From: Burkholderiaceae bacterium
GTDB taxonomy: Bacteria > Pseudomonadota > Gammaproteobacteria > Burkholderiales > Burkholderiaceae_C
Direction of reading: 5' to 3'
NCBI GenBank assembly: GCA_017856435.1
Contig: JAFMFB010000018.1
Span: 1 to 46,272 of the forward strand
DNA length: 46,272 bases
Part shown: piece by piece, positions 24,801 through 34,892 of the stretch
Numbering within the stretch: position 1 is the first letter of the stretch
How the letters are laid out: each line of letters begins with the position of its first letter
The notes under the pieces: generated by a model
Seen by the model: only the letters and a program-made list of their open reading frames with translations
Databases searched by the model: none
Told to the model about the DNA's origin: nothing
Position numbers and translations under genes: made by a program

Positions 24801-25453
24801 ATAACTTTAAGTATATTCTTTATCTTATTGTCATTATTGGATTTTCATACTCATATGGTGGTTCTTATGAGGATTTTTTCAAGGCTATTCAATTTGACGA
24901 TGACCGTACCGTGCAGAATCTGCTGAATCGTGGATTTGACCCCAATACGCCAGATCCGAACCTTCAGCATCCTCTCTATCTGGCAATTCGTGAGCCAGCC
25001 CCAAAAATCACAAGGCTCCTAATTTCACATCCGTCCATCAAGGTTGACGTTCGAAATAAGGATGATGAAACGCCCTTGATGATGGCTGCGCTCAAGGGGC
25101 AACTTGAAGTCGCCCAAAGACTGGTTGACTTGAAAGCCGACATCAACAAGCCCGGATGGGCGCCGCTACATTACGCCGCCACCAGTGGAAACCCAGCATT
25201 AGTCCGCCTGTTGCTGGAGCATGATGCTTATCCGGATGCCGAGTCTCCCAACGGAAGTACGCCCCTCATGATGGCCGCGATGTATGGAACGCCGGCCACT
25301 GTGAAGGTATTACTTGAGGCTGGCGCCGATCCCACTTTGCGTAACAACCTGGATCTTTCAGCCCTTGATTTTGCACAGCGTGCAAGCCGCCAAGACAGCG
25401 CCATGCTAATTTCTGCCTTTTTACTGGGTTGGTCCAAGGACTCTCCAAAATAG
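24794..25453 (+). CDS. Exported ankyrin-repeat protein
   Basis: A 219-residue protein with a hydrophobic signal sequence (about 6-20, Tyr/Ile rich, ending YSYGGS), followed by about four to five ankyrin repeats from residue 30 to 210 (for example DETPLMMAALKGQLEVAQRL and STPLMMAAMYGTPATVKVLL). It is probably periplasmic and probably a protein-interaction module. The first 100 bases are clearly more A/T-rich than the surroundings. The ATG lies inside the tatD stop region, so translation is likely coupled. A downstream ankyrin gene in this cluster is familiar from Burkholderiales; its partner is unknown to me. Confidence 0.88.
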   Translation: MLNNFKYILYLIVIIGFSYSYGGSYEDFFKAIQFDDDRTVQNLLNRGFDPNTPDPNLQHPLYLAIREPAPKITRLLISHPSIKVDVRNKDDETPLMMAALKGQLEVAQRLVDLKADINKPGWAPLHYAATSGNPALVRLLLEHDAYPDAESPNGSTPLMMAAMYGTPATVKVLLEAGADPTLRNNLDLSALDFAQRASRQDSAMLISAFLLGWSKDSPK

Positions 25454-25483
25454 GCGGGGATGACATCCTTCAGTCCTTTTAAC

Positions 25484-25531
25484 GCCCCATTTTAAATTTA
25501 TACAATGTATATTATGTAAAGTTAAAGGGGC
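25484..25531. terminator. Possible hairpin in convergent gap
   Basis: GCCCC-AT-TTTAA pairs with TTAAA-GGGGC around an A/T-rich 26-base loop, between the convergent ankyrin and MFS genes. Neither strand has a clean T-run after the stem, so terminator function is uncertain. It is the only structure in this gap. Confidence 0.35.
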
Positions 25532-25539
25532 ATCGAAAA

Positions 25540-26775
25540 TCAGGCTTTGACCAGAGCAGCCATTCGGCGCGAATTAGCCACCAGCAATAGCTGGAGGGCA
25601 GCCAAACCAATAAACAAGGCTTTGTAGTGATGTGCATCCATGAGCCAGGCAAAAAGTAAAGGCGATAAGGCTTGTCCAATGTCCAGGCCGGAATAAATAA
25701 CTCCGTAGACCCTGCCACTGGCATTGGTGGGTGTGGCCTTTTTGATCAAAAAATCCCTGGCAGGACCCGCGAGTCCAATAAAAAATCCTAGGGCGCCAAA
25801 AAATACAGGAACTAGCAGACCCGGCAATGGCGCAAGGGCTAAAGAAAGAGAAATGGCTGCGGCAAAGCCAAAACCCAATGCCACAAGACGTTCAGAACGA
25901 ACAATATCGGAAGCAATGAATCCAGCAACGACCATGCCTCCGATAGCCAATAACATATATGCAGACAAGCACAGAGCAACCAATGGCACGGGTGTTCCAT
26001 GCAACTGACGAGCCGCCTCAGGCGCAAAAGCCTGAACAATTCCAAGTGCAATCCCAACCAGCAAAAAGAAACTTAAACAGATCCATACCGCTGGCAGCCT
26101 TAGAAAAGAAAAAACACTAGGCAGGGCTACATGCTTCGATACTTCCTGACTATCACTTTTAAATACTGAGACCTGAAGGTGCTGACGGAAAAACCAGAGG
26201 GCAACCAGCACAATCAATATGATGAGAGCGCCCACGAATAAAGCATGTCGCCAGGAGAAGGCAAGGGTTATGGGAACCAGAATAGCCGGTGCCGCCGCCC
26301 AACCCAAATTGCCAGAGATACCATGCGCACTGTAGGCATGGCCAAGACGACGCGAACTCACCCGACGATTGATCAAGGTGTAATCAACCGGGTGAAACAC
26401 GCCATTTCCCAGGCCGGCAACAAAGATAAAAAAAATCAGCATGGAATAGCTCTGGCTGAAAGAAAATCCAAATGCTGCAAAAACCAATAGGCTTAGACCG
26501 CTTAGCAATATTGGGCGCGGGCCCCATCGATCCACCAAAAAGCCAGACAAAGCCTGTACAACGCAAGACACAGAAAAAAATAAGGCCATCAGAAAGCCAA
26601 GTTCTGTGTACCCCGTATTGAAAGCATCTTTAAGCCAAGGGAAAAGAGGAGGTAGCAAAAGTTGGCTGAAATGGCTGATCATGTGCGCCGAACCGACCAT
26701 ACCGATCACAAGCGCATCTTCACGGATAGGAACAGCCGGCGAAGAATCTATCGATGCTGATGCAATCTGGCTCAT
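25540..26775 (-). CDS. MFS transporter, fosmidomycin resistance (Fsr)-like
   Basis: A 411-residue major facilitator with about 12 hydrophobic segments. The N-terminal GSAHMISHFSQLLLPPLFPWLK and the loop-2 motif GFLVDRWGPRP resemble the Fsr group of efflux proteins. The substrate cannot be read from the sequence, and the fosmidomycin label is family resemblance only. It begins 23 bp after the stop of the hydrolase gene and is probably the last gene of the minus-strand run from typA. Confidence 0.85.
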   Translation of the reverse strand: MSQIASASIDSSPAVPIREDALVIGMVGSAHMISHFSQLLLPPLFPWLKDAFNTGYTELGFLMALFFSVSCVVQALSGFLVDRWGPRPILLSGLSLLVFAAFGFSFSQSYSMLIFFIFVAGLGNGVFHPVDYTLINRRVSSRRLGHAYSAHGISGNLGWAAAPAILVPITLAFSWRHALFVGALIILIVLVALWFFRQHLQVSVFKSDSQEVSKHVALPSVFSFLRLPAVWICLSFFLLVGIALGIVQAFAPEAARQLHGTPVPLVALCLSAYMLLAIGGMVVAGFIASDIVRSERLVALGFGFAAAISLSLALAPLPGLLVPVFFGALGFFIGLAGPARDFLIKKATPTNASGRVYGVIYSGLDIGQALSPLLFAWLMDAHHYKALFIGLAALQLLLVANSRRMAALVKA

Positions 26776-26798
26776 GGGCCTGAGACTATAAGTGAAAG

Positions 26799-27908
26799 TT
26801 ACACAAGGTGCCGCAATGGATGGGCTCTTGCGGGCCAGACCGGATCAAAAAATCCGGCCACCATATCAGATGTGACCATCTCCAATTTTTCAGGATTCCA
26901 TTTTGGTTGGCGGTCCTTGTCGATGGCCAGCGCCCGGATCCCCTCCATGGTTTCCGTTTCTGTCATGAACCGCATGAGATGTCGGGTATTGAAACAGTGG
27001 CGAACCATGTCACGCTCCATTCGCAACTCGTCAGCCAAACTCATCGGGCCCCCGCGGCGTATCAGTTGCAGGCTGACTTCCTGCATCAGCGGAGAATGAC
27101 TGCGTAACTGGGCGGCACATGTTTTTGACCAATCACTGCCCTCCTCCATCAAGGCCTTTTCGATAGCGAAAACAGTGGGCTGATCAAAGCTCTTTTCAAT
27201 CAAAGCAAGTGGTAAAGAACTTGGCGGAGTTGGTACCTGGAAATGCTTCTGCCACTCATTGAGCTCCTGCGTGTCATAGCGACCCAGACGAGCTAATTCA
27301 TCCCAGGCACGATCAAGCTTCGCCGGGTCGAAGCAGGCATCGGCAAGATGGATTGCAATGGCATCGCCCGCACTGATCACTTCGCTGGTCAGGGCCAGCC
27401 ACTCGCCGGAATGTCCTGGGCAGCGAGCCAGAAACCATCCTCCGCCGACATCAGGAAATAGACCAATCTGAGTTTCGGGCATGGCCATCTTTGTGCGTTG
27501 CGTGACGATTCGCAGGCTGGCGCCTTGTGAAATTCCCATGCCACCGCCCATCACAATGCCATCCATAAAGGCAATATAGGGTTTGGGGTAGGTATGAATC
27601 AAATGGTTGAGTTCATACTCCTCGGTAAAGAAATCTTCCAGTTGAGCATCACCGTGCAAGACTGACTGATGAAAAAACCGGATGTCGCCTCCAGCGCAAA
27701 AAGCTCCAAAGGCGTGCTCCCTACCCATGCCACGGACAGCCACTGCCTTTACATTTGGATCGTTCTTCCATGCGATCAGCAAGGTTGCCAACGCGCGGAC
27801 CATCGGGAGGTTCAAGGCATTGAGTGCCTTGGGTCGATTCAGGGTGATCAAGCCGACTGAGCCCATAACTTCAGCCAGGATATCCGGGCATGTCTCGAAA
27901 GAAGACAT
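26799..27908 (-). CDS. Enoyl-CoA hydratase/isomerase family, 3-hydroxyisobutyryl-CoA hydrolase-like
   Basis: A crotonase-fold protein of 369 residues. Oxyanion-hole segments are AFCAGGDIR and DGIVMGGGMG. The motif MPETQIGLFPDVGGGWF, with E145 and D153 in the positions of the catalytic pair of HIBCH, points to 3-hydroxyisobutyryl-CoA hydrolase (valine catabolism). A related enoyl-CoA hydratase cannot be excluded. Three in-frame starts exist; ATG 27908 has AAGGA seven bases upstream and begins two bases after the EamA stop. No other valine-degradation gene is in the window. Confidence 0.87.
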   Translation of the reverse strand: MSSFETCPDILAEVMGSVGLITLNRPKALNALNLPMVRALATLLIAWKNDPNVKAVAVRGMGREHAFGAFCAGGDIRFFHQSVLHGDAQLEDFFTEEYELNHLIHTYPKPYIAFMDGIVMGGGMGISQGASLRIVTQRTKMAMPETQIGLFPDVGGGWFLARCPGHSGEWLALTSEVISAGDAIAIHLADACFDPAKLDRAWDELARLGRYDTQELNEWQKHFQVPTPPSSLPLALIEKSFDQPTVFAIEKALMEEGSDWSKTCAAQLRSHSPLMQEVSLQLIRRGGPMSLADELRMERDMVRHCFNTRHLMRFMTETETMEGIRALAIDKDRQPKWNPEKLEMVTSDMVAGFFDPVWPARAHPLRHLV

Positions 27909-27910
27909 TT

Positions 27911-28786
27911 TCATTTCCTTAGTTTCCAACCAATCAATTCATTGGTGACCAACGCGATCAGAACCAAAAGACCGCCTTCAAGTACGCTGGGGCTTGGGAC
28001 TTCGCCAGCGCCCAGCCAGACCAATAGGATGCCGAAAAGAATTTCAAGTTGACCGAGAAGTGATATTTCAGGGGCCTTCAGCACCTTGGCGCATACCACT
28101 AGCAAGAGGCAAGGTACAGCCAGCTGAAACAATCCCAGCAGGGCCAGGAGGCCGATGTCCATGGCTGTCGCTCGAAATGGCAATGCAAACGGCAAAGTGA
28201 TCAGTGTAGACAGAAGAGCCCCAATAAGGACTGAGGGCATCAGATCGATATCGGTCCCTTTCGAATGGACCTGCTGAACCAGGACCCAATTGGCGGCCGC
28301 ACTGAGTGGAACACAAAGTGCCAGAGCAGCCCCTATCCAACTGGCGCCAGTGACTTGGCCGCCGAACATCCAGACCATGCCCATCATGGCGAGTGCTATG
28401 GCAACCCAGGTATGCCCGCCAATGGTCTGTCGCAAAAAAATCCGGGCAAACAGGGCTGTGAACAAGGGGCTTAACGAAGAAATCACCAGCACTGTAGCCA
28501 CACTAGTCTGCGTTAAGGCTAACATGAAAAAAGTGAACATGGAGCTCCAGCACAAGCCGGACAACCATAAGACGACGCGCCCTTTACGAAATTCTTCCCA
28601 CACTGCCCTTCCCCGCCAAAAGATCAGGATCAGCAGGAGCGATACCGAGGTAAAAAAACTTCGCCAGTAGGTGACCTCGAAGCTCTGGGCCGTCTCCAGT
28701 TGTCGGGTCACCAAGCCAGCAATCGACCATAGAAATGTGACCAGCACCATCAGGGCGACGGCTTGGGCATGTGACAGCCTGATCAT
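27911..28786 (-). CDS. EamA-family (DMT superfamily) transporter
   Basis: About 291 residues with ten hydrophobic helices in two EamA halves, the layout of drug/metabolite exporters. A charged loop (WRGRAVWEEFRKG) lies after helix 2. The ATG at 28786 is chosen; a TTG at 28804 is possible. It lies 46 bp after typA and directly before the CoA hydrolase. Substrate unknown. Confidence 0.85.
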   Translation of the reverse strand: MIRLSHAQAVALMVLVTFLWSIAGLVTRQLETAQSFEVTYWRSFFTSVSLLLILIFWRGRAVWEEFRKGRVVLWLSGLCWSSMFTFFMLALTQTSVATVLVISSLSPLFTALFARIFLRQTIGGHTWVAIALAMMGMVWMFGGQVTGASWIGAALALCVPLSAAANWVLVQQVHSKGTDIDLMPSVLIGALLSTLITLPFALPFRATAMDIGLLALLGLFQLAVPCLLLVVCAKVLKAPEISLLGQLEILFGILLVWLGAGEVPSPSVLEGGLLVLIALVTNELIGWKLRK

Positions 28787-28832
28787 TTCCAGGGGAACGT
28801 TCAAGAAGCTCGATGACTCACAATCGAAATGC

Positions 28833-30656
28833 TCACTCCTTACTGGCTCTTTTACGTTCGTGTTCCTTCAAATAGCGCTTGCGAAGCCGTATGCTTTTGG
28901 GGGTGATTTCGACCAACTCATCGTCTTCGATGAACTCGACACCGTACTCCAATGTCAGTTCGATAGGTGGCGTGACCTTGATGGCGTCTTCCTTGCCGCT
29001 GACACGGAAATTTGTCAGCTGTTTGGTGCGCGTGGCATTGACCACCAGGTCATTGTCACGGTTATGTACACCCACAATCATTCCCTCATAGACAGGATCA
29101 CCAGCCTTGACGAACATACGCCCCCGGTCGTCGAGTTTGCCCAGAGCATAGGTGAATATTTCACCATCATCCATGGAGATCAGGACGCCGTTTTTACGAC
29201 CGCCAATATCTCCTCGATGGGGTTCGTAGCCATCAAAAATATTTGCGATCAGACCTGACCCCCGGGTCAAGTTCAGAAATTCATTGGAAAAACCAATCAG
29301 TCCACGCGCAGGGATACGGTATTCAAGTCGAACCCGGCCACGTCCGTCGGGCTCCATGTTCACCAACTCGCCCTTACGTTCTCCCAAGGCCTGCATCACA
29401 CCGCCCTGATGCCCTTCCTCGATATCCACAGTCACCAGCTCAATGGGCTCACACCGTTCGCCCTCCATATCCTTGAACACTACGCGGGGCTTGCCCACGG
29501 CCATTTCATAGCCTTCACGACGCATGTTTTCCAGCAGAATGGTCAAGTGCAGCTCACCTCGTCCTGAGACCTCAAAAATGCCATCTTCCTCGGTTTCCTT
29601 GACACGCAGCGCGACATTGGACTGAAGTTCTTTTTGCAGACGGTCCCAGATTTGTCGGCTGGTCACGAACTTGCCCTCACGCCCGGCCAGTGGCGAAGTG
29701 TTGACACAAAAATTCATGGTGAGGGTAGGCTCATCCACCTTCAGCATGGGCAATGCTTGCGGATTGTTGGGATCGGTCAATGTCACGCCGATGCCTATTT
29801 CCTCGATTCCGTTGATCAGCACGATATCGCCCGGGCCTGCCTGACTGGTCTGCATTCGGTCCAGACCCTGAAAGGTAAGGACCTGGTTGATACGCCCCTT
29901 GTAGGACTTTCCCTCCGGCCCTTCCATGACCAACACATCCTGAGCCGGCTTCAGGGTTCCGGCATTGATTCGACCTACACCGATTCTCCCGACAAAGGTC
30001 GAATAGTCGAGGGCTGAGATCTGCAATTGCAGTGGGGCAGCTGGATCCCCATTGTGAGCAGGCACATGTTCAAGAATGGTTTCAAACAGAGCTGACATGT
30101 CCGGCCCCCATGTTTCACCGGCAGGCCCTTCCTTGTGTGAGGACCACCCATTGATGCCGGAGGCATAAACCACCGGGAAATCGAGTTGCTCATCGGTTGC
30201 TCCCAACTTGTCAAAAAGGTCAAAGGCTGCATTGATCACTTTGTCGCAGTTGGCACCAGGCTTATCTACCTTGTTGACCACGACAATCGGACGCAATCCC
30301 AAAGCCAGGGCTTTCTTGGTGACAAAACGGGTCTGAGGCATTGGCCCTTCCTGAGCGTCGATCAACAGCAGCACGCCGTCCACCATCGAGAGTGCCCGCT
30401 CAACCTCACCGCCAAAATCTGCGTGCCCCGGGGTATCGACAATATTGATATGCGTACCCTTCCAGCTGACCGCACAGTTCTTGGCCAGAATGGTGATTCC
30501 TCGCTCGCGTTCGATGGCATTGCTGTCCATCACAGTGTCGACCACTTTTTCATGTTCTGCAAAAGTGCCCGACTGCCGCAGTAACTGATCAACCATGGTG
30601 GTTTTACCGTGGTCGACGTGGGCGATGATGGCGATGTTTCTAATTTGCTTGCTCAT
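28833..30656 (-). CDS. typA: Ribosome-associated GTPase TypA/BipA
   Basis: A translational GTPase acting on ribosomes in assembly and stress responses. The 607 residues from ATG 30656 match the family; the frame is open to 30743 inside truB, but those extra residues look non-native. G1 is [10 protein letters not shown]3 [13 protein letters not shown]4 NKVDKPGA. Domain II and the EF-G-like C-terminal domains follow, with a basic tail. It starts 13 bp after truB, extending the rimP-nusA-infB-rbfA-truB operon. Confidence 0.96.
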   Translation of the reverse strand: MSKQIRNIAIIAHVDHGKTTMVDQLLRQSGTFAEHEKVVDTVMDSNAIERERGITILAKNCAVSWKGTHINIVDTPGHADFGGEVERALSMVDGVLLLIDAQEGPMPQTRFVTKKALALGLRPIVVVNKVDKPGANCDKVINAAFDLFDKLGATDEQLDFPVVYASGINGWSSHKEGPAGETWGPDMSALFETILEHVPAHNGDPAAPLQLQISALDYSTFVGRIGVGRINAGTLKPAQDVLVMEGPEGKSYKGRINQVLTFQGLDRMQTSQAGPGDIVLINGIEEIGIGVTLTDPNNPQALPMLKVDEPTLTMNFCVNTSPLAGREGKFVTSRQIWDRLQKELQSNVALRVKETEEDGIFEVSGRGELHLTILLENMRREGYEMAVGKPRVVFKDMEGERCEPIELVTVDIEEGHQGGVMQALGERKGELVNMEPDGRGRVRLEYRIPARGLIGFSNEFLNLTRGSGLIANIFDGYEPHRGDIGGRKNGVLISMDDGEIFTYALGKLDDRGRMFVKAGDPVYEGMIVGVHNRDNDLVVNATRTKQLTNFRVSGKEDAIKVTPPIELTLEYGVEFIEDDELVEITPKSIRLRKRYLKEHERKRASKE

Positions 30657-30669
30657 ATTTACGATAGGT

Positions 30670-31656
30670 TTACTTGGAATCTGTAATGACTGAAGACGCT
30701 CTGACCGGGTCACCCCCTGGGCAGAGAATCTGCTTGATCTCAACTGGATTTAACAGGCGACCCGGAATAAGCTCCGTGGCCTTGACATGTCCTGTGCCCA
30801 ACAATGTCTCTGGCTGTGCGTAGACCGAAACACGATCGGCATCTGCCCACGGTCCCCGTCGCCGCATACCACTCAGAAAGCGACCCCCCTCTTCCTCGTT
30901 CAAAATTATTTTTGGGTGATCCTGCAAAAGACAATCCAGAGGTAATAGCTGAGCCAGTCGCTTGGGCTCATCCATCGTCTCCAGTTCGGTTAGCGAAATG
31001 GACTGCTTCAAATGGAACGGGCCACTGCAAATCCGCCTGAGCATGGTCAGATGCCCGCCACAGCCCAGGGCTTCTCCAATATCCTCGCCCAACGTTCGAA
31101 TATAGGTTCCTTTGCTGCAACGTACCCGAAGGGTTAAGGACGCAGCGTCGGAACCAAGTTCCAGATCAAGCATCTCTATCTCATGGATGTTGACTTCTCG
31201 CGCCGTTCTTTCGACAGACTGCCCTGCCCGCGCATACTCGTAAAGTGACTTGCCGTCTTTTTTCAGCGCGCTGTGCATGGGCGGAATCTGCAAAATCCGG
31301 CCCGTGAATTTTTTCAATACCAGGCTGACATCCCGCTGATCGGCCCGCACGGGTCGCTTTTCGATGATCTCCCCTTCGGCGTCTGCTGTGCTGGTACGGA
31401 TGCCAAGCCGGATTGTGGTTTCATAGGTCTTGTCAGCATCCAGGTGAAGCTGGCTGAACTTTGTGGCCGCACCAAAACAGAGTGGCAAGACTCCTGTAGC
31501 CAGAGGGTCAAGCGTGCCGGTATGGCCCGCTTTCTCAGCGCGTAGCAGCCATTTGACGCGTTGCAATGCGTTATTGCTAGACAGGTTAATGGGCTTATCC
31601 AGCAACAACACCCCATGCACAGGGCGCCGTTGCACCCTGGTGCGTGGCGTTTGCAT
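30670..31656 (-). CDS. truB: tRNA pseudouridine(55) synthase
   Basis: Makes pseudouridine 55 in the T-loop of tRNAs. The 328 residues contain the catalytic aspartate D50 in GHTGTLDPLATG, the KTYE segment and SKGTYIRTLGEDIG, and end with a PUA-like domain. The start is two bases after the rbfA stop, suggesting coupling. Confidence 0.96.
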   Translation of the reverse strand: MQTPRTRVQRRPVHGVLLLDKPINLSSNNALQRVKWLLRAEKAGHTGTLDPLATGVLPLCFGAATKFSQLHLDADKTYETTIRLGIRTSTADAEGEIIEKRPVRADQRDVSLVLKKFTGRILQIPPMHSALKKDGKSLYEYARAGQSVERTAREVNIHEIEMLDLELGSDAASLTLRVRCSKGTYIRTLGEDIGEALGCGGHLTMLRRICSGPFHLKQSISLTELETMDEPKRLAQLLPLDCLLQDHPKIILNEEEGGRFLSGMRRRGPWADADRVSVYAQPETLLGTGHVKATELIPGRLLNPVEIKQILCPGGDPVRASSVITDSK

Positions 31657-31658
31657 AG

Positions 31659-32033
31659 TTAATCGTCGGTCTTGGAACGAGAAGCCACAGCACGCGCAAT
31701 CAAGGCGTTCATGTCCGCAGCTCGCTCAGTCGTTCGGTCAAATATGAAATGCAGCGTTGGCACCGTATGAATGTGCAGGCGCTTGAATAGGCCGTTGCGC
31801 AGGAATCCAGCGGCCTGGTTCAGGGCGTCCTGGGTTTCAAGCGGGTCACCTACCAACACACTGAAGAAGACTTTCGCATGCGCGTAATCGGCGCTGACCT
31901 CGACTCCCTGGATCGTGAGCATCCCCACGCGCGGGTCTTTCAACTCGCGAGAAATAAGCTCTGTCAAATCTCGTTGAATTTGGTCAGCGACCTTGAAAGA
32001 GCGATTGGGAGCAGAGGTTTTTTTGACCGCCAT
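31659..32033 (-). CDS. rbfA: 30S ribosome-binding factor A
   Basis: A small KH-type 16S rRNA maturation factor of 124 residues. Conserved segments include [18 protein letters not shown] and the [10 protein letters not shown] block, with the usual helix-rich N terminus. It lies three bases after infB and two before truB in the minus-strand operon. Confidence 0.96.
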   Translation of the reverse strand: MAVKKTSAPNRSFKVADQIQRDLTELISRELKDPRVGMLTIQGVEVSADYAHAKVFFSVLVGDPLETQDALNQAAGFLRNGLFKRLHIHTVPTLHFIFDRTTERAADMNALIARAVASRSKTDD

Positions 32034-32036
32034 GGC

Positions 32037-34868
32037 TTACAACGAGCGTGCAATTTCCTTCACCTCAAAGAATTCGAGTTGGTCGCCTTCCTTGATGTCG
32101 TTGTAGTTTTTCAATTTGATACCGCACTCGAAACCTTCTTTGACTTCCCGCACATCGTCCTTCATGCGTTTGAGGGAATCAAGTTCACCGGTGTAAATGA
32201 CCACGTTGTCTCTCAGCAGTCGGAAATGCGCATTACGGGTGACCTGGCCAGACGTGACCATACAACCGGCGACCGTACCAATCTTCGAGGCGACAAAGAC
32301 GGTGCGGATCTCGGCCATGCCAATGATCTCTTCTTTTTTCTCTGGTGCCAACATGCCTGACATCGCCGCCTTGAGCTCATCCACAGCGTCATAGATGATG
32401 TTGTAGTAGCGAATTTGAATATCGTTGGTCTCAGCCAGCTTGCGAGCGCCCGCATCGGCCCGGGTGTTGAAGCCAATGATGATGGCATTGGATGCAATCG
32501 CCAGATTGACATCGGATTCACTGATTCCACCAACAGCGGCATAGACCATCTGAACCTTGACTTCGTCGGTTGACAGTTTGAGCAGCGAGGCTGCCAGTGC
32601 CTCTTGCGAACCTTGGACATCGGCCTTGACGATGATAGGAAGCGTCTTCACTTCCCCCGCAGCCATATCGCTGAACATGTTTTCCAGCTTGGCTGCCTGC
32701 TGCTTGGCCAGCTTGGTATTGCGGAACTTGCCCGCCCGGTAGGTGGCAATTTCCCGGGCACGCCGCTCGTCGGCCAGCACCATGAACTCGTCACCTGCTT
32801 GTGGCACCTCGGTCAGGCCCTGGATTTCAACAGGAATCGAGGGGCCCGCAGAATCAACCTTATGGGCATTTTCATCCAGCATGGCACGGACGCGACCAAA
32901 GGTTTGCCCGGCCAGCACCGTGTCACCTGTCTTGAGGGTGCCGGATTGAACCAAAACAGTGGCGACCGGACCACGCCCTTTGTCCAGTTTGGCTTCGATC
33001 ACCAGGCCCTTAGCTGCAGCATCGACGGGTGCCTTCAACTCAAGCACTTCGGCTTGAAGCAGCACATGTTCGAGCAATTCGTCGATTCCAGCCCCGGTTT
33101 TTGAGGAGACAGCGATGAACGGTGATTCACCACCATATTCCTCTGGAACCACCTCTTCAGCCACCAATTCCTGTTTGACTTTCTCAACATTGGCTTCAGG
33201 TTTGTCGGCTTTGGTAATCGCTACCACGATAGGAACCTGAGCGGCCTTGGCGTGCTTGATGGCCTCCTTGGTTTGGGGCATGACACCGTCATCGGCGGCA
33301 CAAACAAGAATCACGATGTCAGTGGCTTGTGCGCCACGGGCACGCATGGCGGTAAAGGCCTCGTGACCCGGTGTGTCCAGGAACGATACCATGCCACGGG
33401 GAGTTTCCACATGGTAGGCGCCAATATGCTGGGTAATGCCCCCTGCCTCACCGGCCGCCACCTTGGTGCGGCGAATGTAATCAAGCAAGGAAGTTTTGCC
33501 GTGATCGACGTGTCCCATGACGGTGACCACAGGTGCCCTTGACATCGCTTCAGCGTGTTGTGCCTGAGACTCTTCCTCAGTGAACGCTTCCGGGTCATCC
33601 AGCGCCGCAATGATCGCCTTGTGACCCATCTCCTCCACCACGATCATTGCAGTATCCTGATCCAGCGGTTGATTGATCGTGACCATCTGTCCCAGTTTCA
33701 TCAATTGCTTGATGACTTCGGAAGCCTTGACCGCCATCTTGTGAGCCAATTCAGCCACGGTAATGGTCTCAGGGACGTGGACCTCGATGACCCGAGCCTC
33801 CACAGGTGCTGCAGGTGCCGGAGCTTCCTCCTGATCGCGGTTGCGCTTCCCTTTGGGGCCGCCACGCCATGACGATCGACCTACGCCACCGGTGGCATCT
33901 CCTCGTGTGGGGATGGCTTTTTTCTTGCCGACATCACCTGCCCAACTCGAAGACAACTTGGCAGATTTGACTTCCTTGCCAGCCGTTGTCGAGGGTGCAG
34001 AGGTTCCGGTCGTCGTCTTGCCAGTAGAAGCGGGTTTGTGCAGAGTACCCTTGACCCCAGGTTTGGCTTGCTCGGGAGTCTTGGCAGACTCAGGCTTTTT
34101 GGCGACCAGCACTTTTTTGGCGGGTGAGGCCATCATGGATCGAATGGCAGCAGCCTCAGCCTCCGCCTTTTGGCGACGCTTTTCAAGCTCAATGGCTTTA
34201 GCCGCGTCTTCGCTGGCTTGATCTTTTACTGGATGGATAGGCTCAGCCGGAGCTTTATCGCCCTGATCGGCCGCTTCGAGTTCGGTATCCTGAGGAACAG
34301 CATCATTATCAGTAGCGCCCTTCTTGCTCTTTTTCGCGAGCACAGTTTTTTCTGCGACCGCCTGGGCTGCCATTTCACGTTCTCGCGCTTCCTGCTCTTC
34401 ACGTTGGCGCTTGCGTTCGGCCAGTTCCTCTTCCTGTCGACGAATCAACTCGGCTTGACGTCGGGCTTCTTCTTCTCGACGAGCCAATTCTGCGACATCA
34501 ACGACAGGCGTGGCCACCTTGACCAGCGCGTCGGCCACTGGCGCTTCAGATTCAGCCTCCTGGGTCTCATCTCGTCGAACAAAAGTTCGTTTTTTGCGTA
34601 CTTCAACCTGAATCGTTCTGGCCTTGCCGGTGGCGTCAGCCTGTTTGATCTCAGTAGTTGACTTCTTGGTAAGCGTAATCTTCTTACGCTCGGTCGTTGA
34701 AGTTCCGTGACTAGCTTGCAGAAAATTCAGCAGGCTGTGCTTGTCGGCATCAGTCAGGGTGTCAGTCGCAGAGGACTTGGCCACACCGGCAGACTTCAGC
34801 TGCTCAAGTAGTGTGTCAGTGGATTTTTTGAGTTCTGTAGCAAACTCGGCTACTGTCGTACTGGTCAT
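32037..34868 (-). CDS. infB: Translation initiation factor IF-2
   Basis: Brings initiator tRNA to the 30S subunit. The 943 residues have an N-terminal IF2N domain (about 1-50), a long charged, coiled linker rich in EEEARRQAE-type sequence (about 130-250), a basic segment, a second IF2N-like domain (about 370-420), and the GTPase domain from about 445. G1 is [10 protein letters not shown]3 DTPGHEAF, G4 TKADKPEA, followed by the C-terminal fMet-tRNA-binding domains. An internal start giving a shorter isoform is known in some bacteria but is not evident here. It follows nusA by 24 bp. Confidence 0.96.
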   Translation of the reverse strand: MTSTTVAEFATELKKSTDTLLEQLKSAGVAKSSATDTLTDADKHSLLNFLQASHGTSTTERKKITLTKKSTTEIKQADATGKARTIQVEVRKKRTFVRRDETQEAESEAPVADALVKVATPVVDVAELARREEEARRQAELIRRQEEELAERKRQREEQEAREREMAAQAVAEKTVLAKKSKKGATDNDAVPQDTELEAADQGDKAPAEPIHPVKDQASEDAAKAIELEKRRQKAEAEAAAIRSMMASPAKKVLVAKKPESAKTPEQAKPGVKGTLHKPASTGKTTTGTSAPSTTAGKEVKSAKLSSSWAGDVGKKKAIPTRGDATGGVGRSSWRGGPKGKRNRDQEEAPAPAAPVEARVIEVHVPETITVAELAHKMAVKASEVIKQLMKLGQMVTINQPLDQDTAMIVVEEMGHKAIIAALDDPEAFTEEESQAQHAEAMSRAPVVTVMGHVDHGKTSLLDYIRRTKVAAGEAGGITQHIGAYHVETPRGMVSFLDTPGHEAFTAMRARGAQATDIVILVCAADDGVMPQTKEAIKHAKAAQVPIVVAITKADKPEANVEKVKQELVAEEVVPEEYGGESPFIAVSSKTGAGIDELLEHVLLQAEVLELKAPVDAAAKGLVIEAKLDKGRGPVATVLVQSGTLKTGDTVLAGQTFGRVRAMLDENAHKVDSAGPSIPVEIQGLTEVPQAGDEFMVLADERRAREIATYRAGKFRNTKLAKQQAAKLENMFSDMAAGEVKTLPIIVKADVQGSQEALAASLLKLSTDEVKVQMVYAAVGGISESDVNLAIASNAIIIGFNTRADAGARKLAETNDIQIRYYNIIYDAVDELKAAMSGMLAPEKKEEIIGMAEIRTVFVASKIGTVAGCMVTSGQVTRNAHFRLLRDNVVIYTGELDSLKRMKDDVREVKEGFECGIKLKNYNDIKEGDQLEFFEVKEIARSL

Positions 34869-34892
34869 GTTGATTTGGTCCTTCCATAACCG

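Noticed and set aside
30657-30743. 29 extra N-terminal residues on TypA
   Set aside because: They lie within truB; ATG 30656 begins the conserved family sequence.
34170-34661. 163-codon frame opposite the IF-2 linker with hydrophobic Phe/Leu runs
   Set aside because: It is the complement of the Lys/Glu-rich coiled linker of infB, which automatically gives Phe/Leu-rich antisense sequence.
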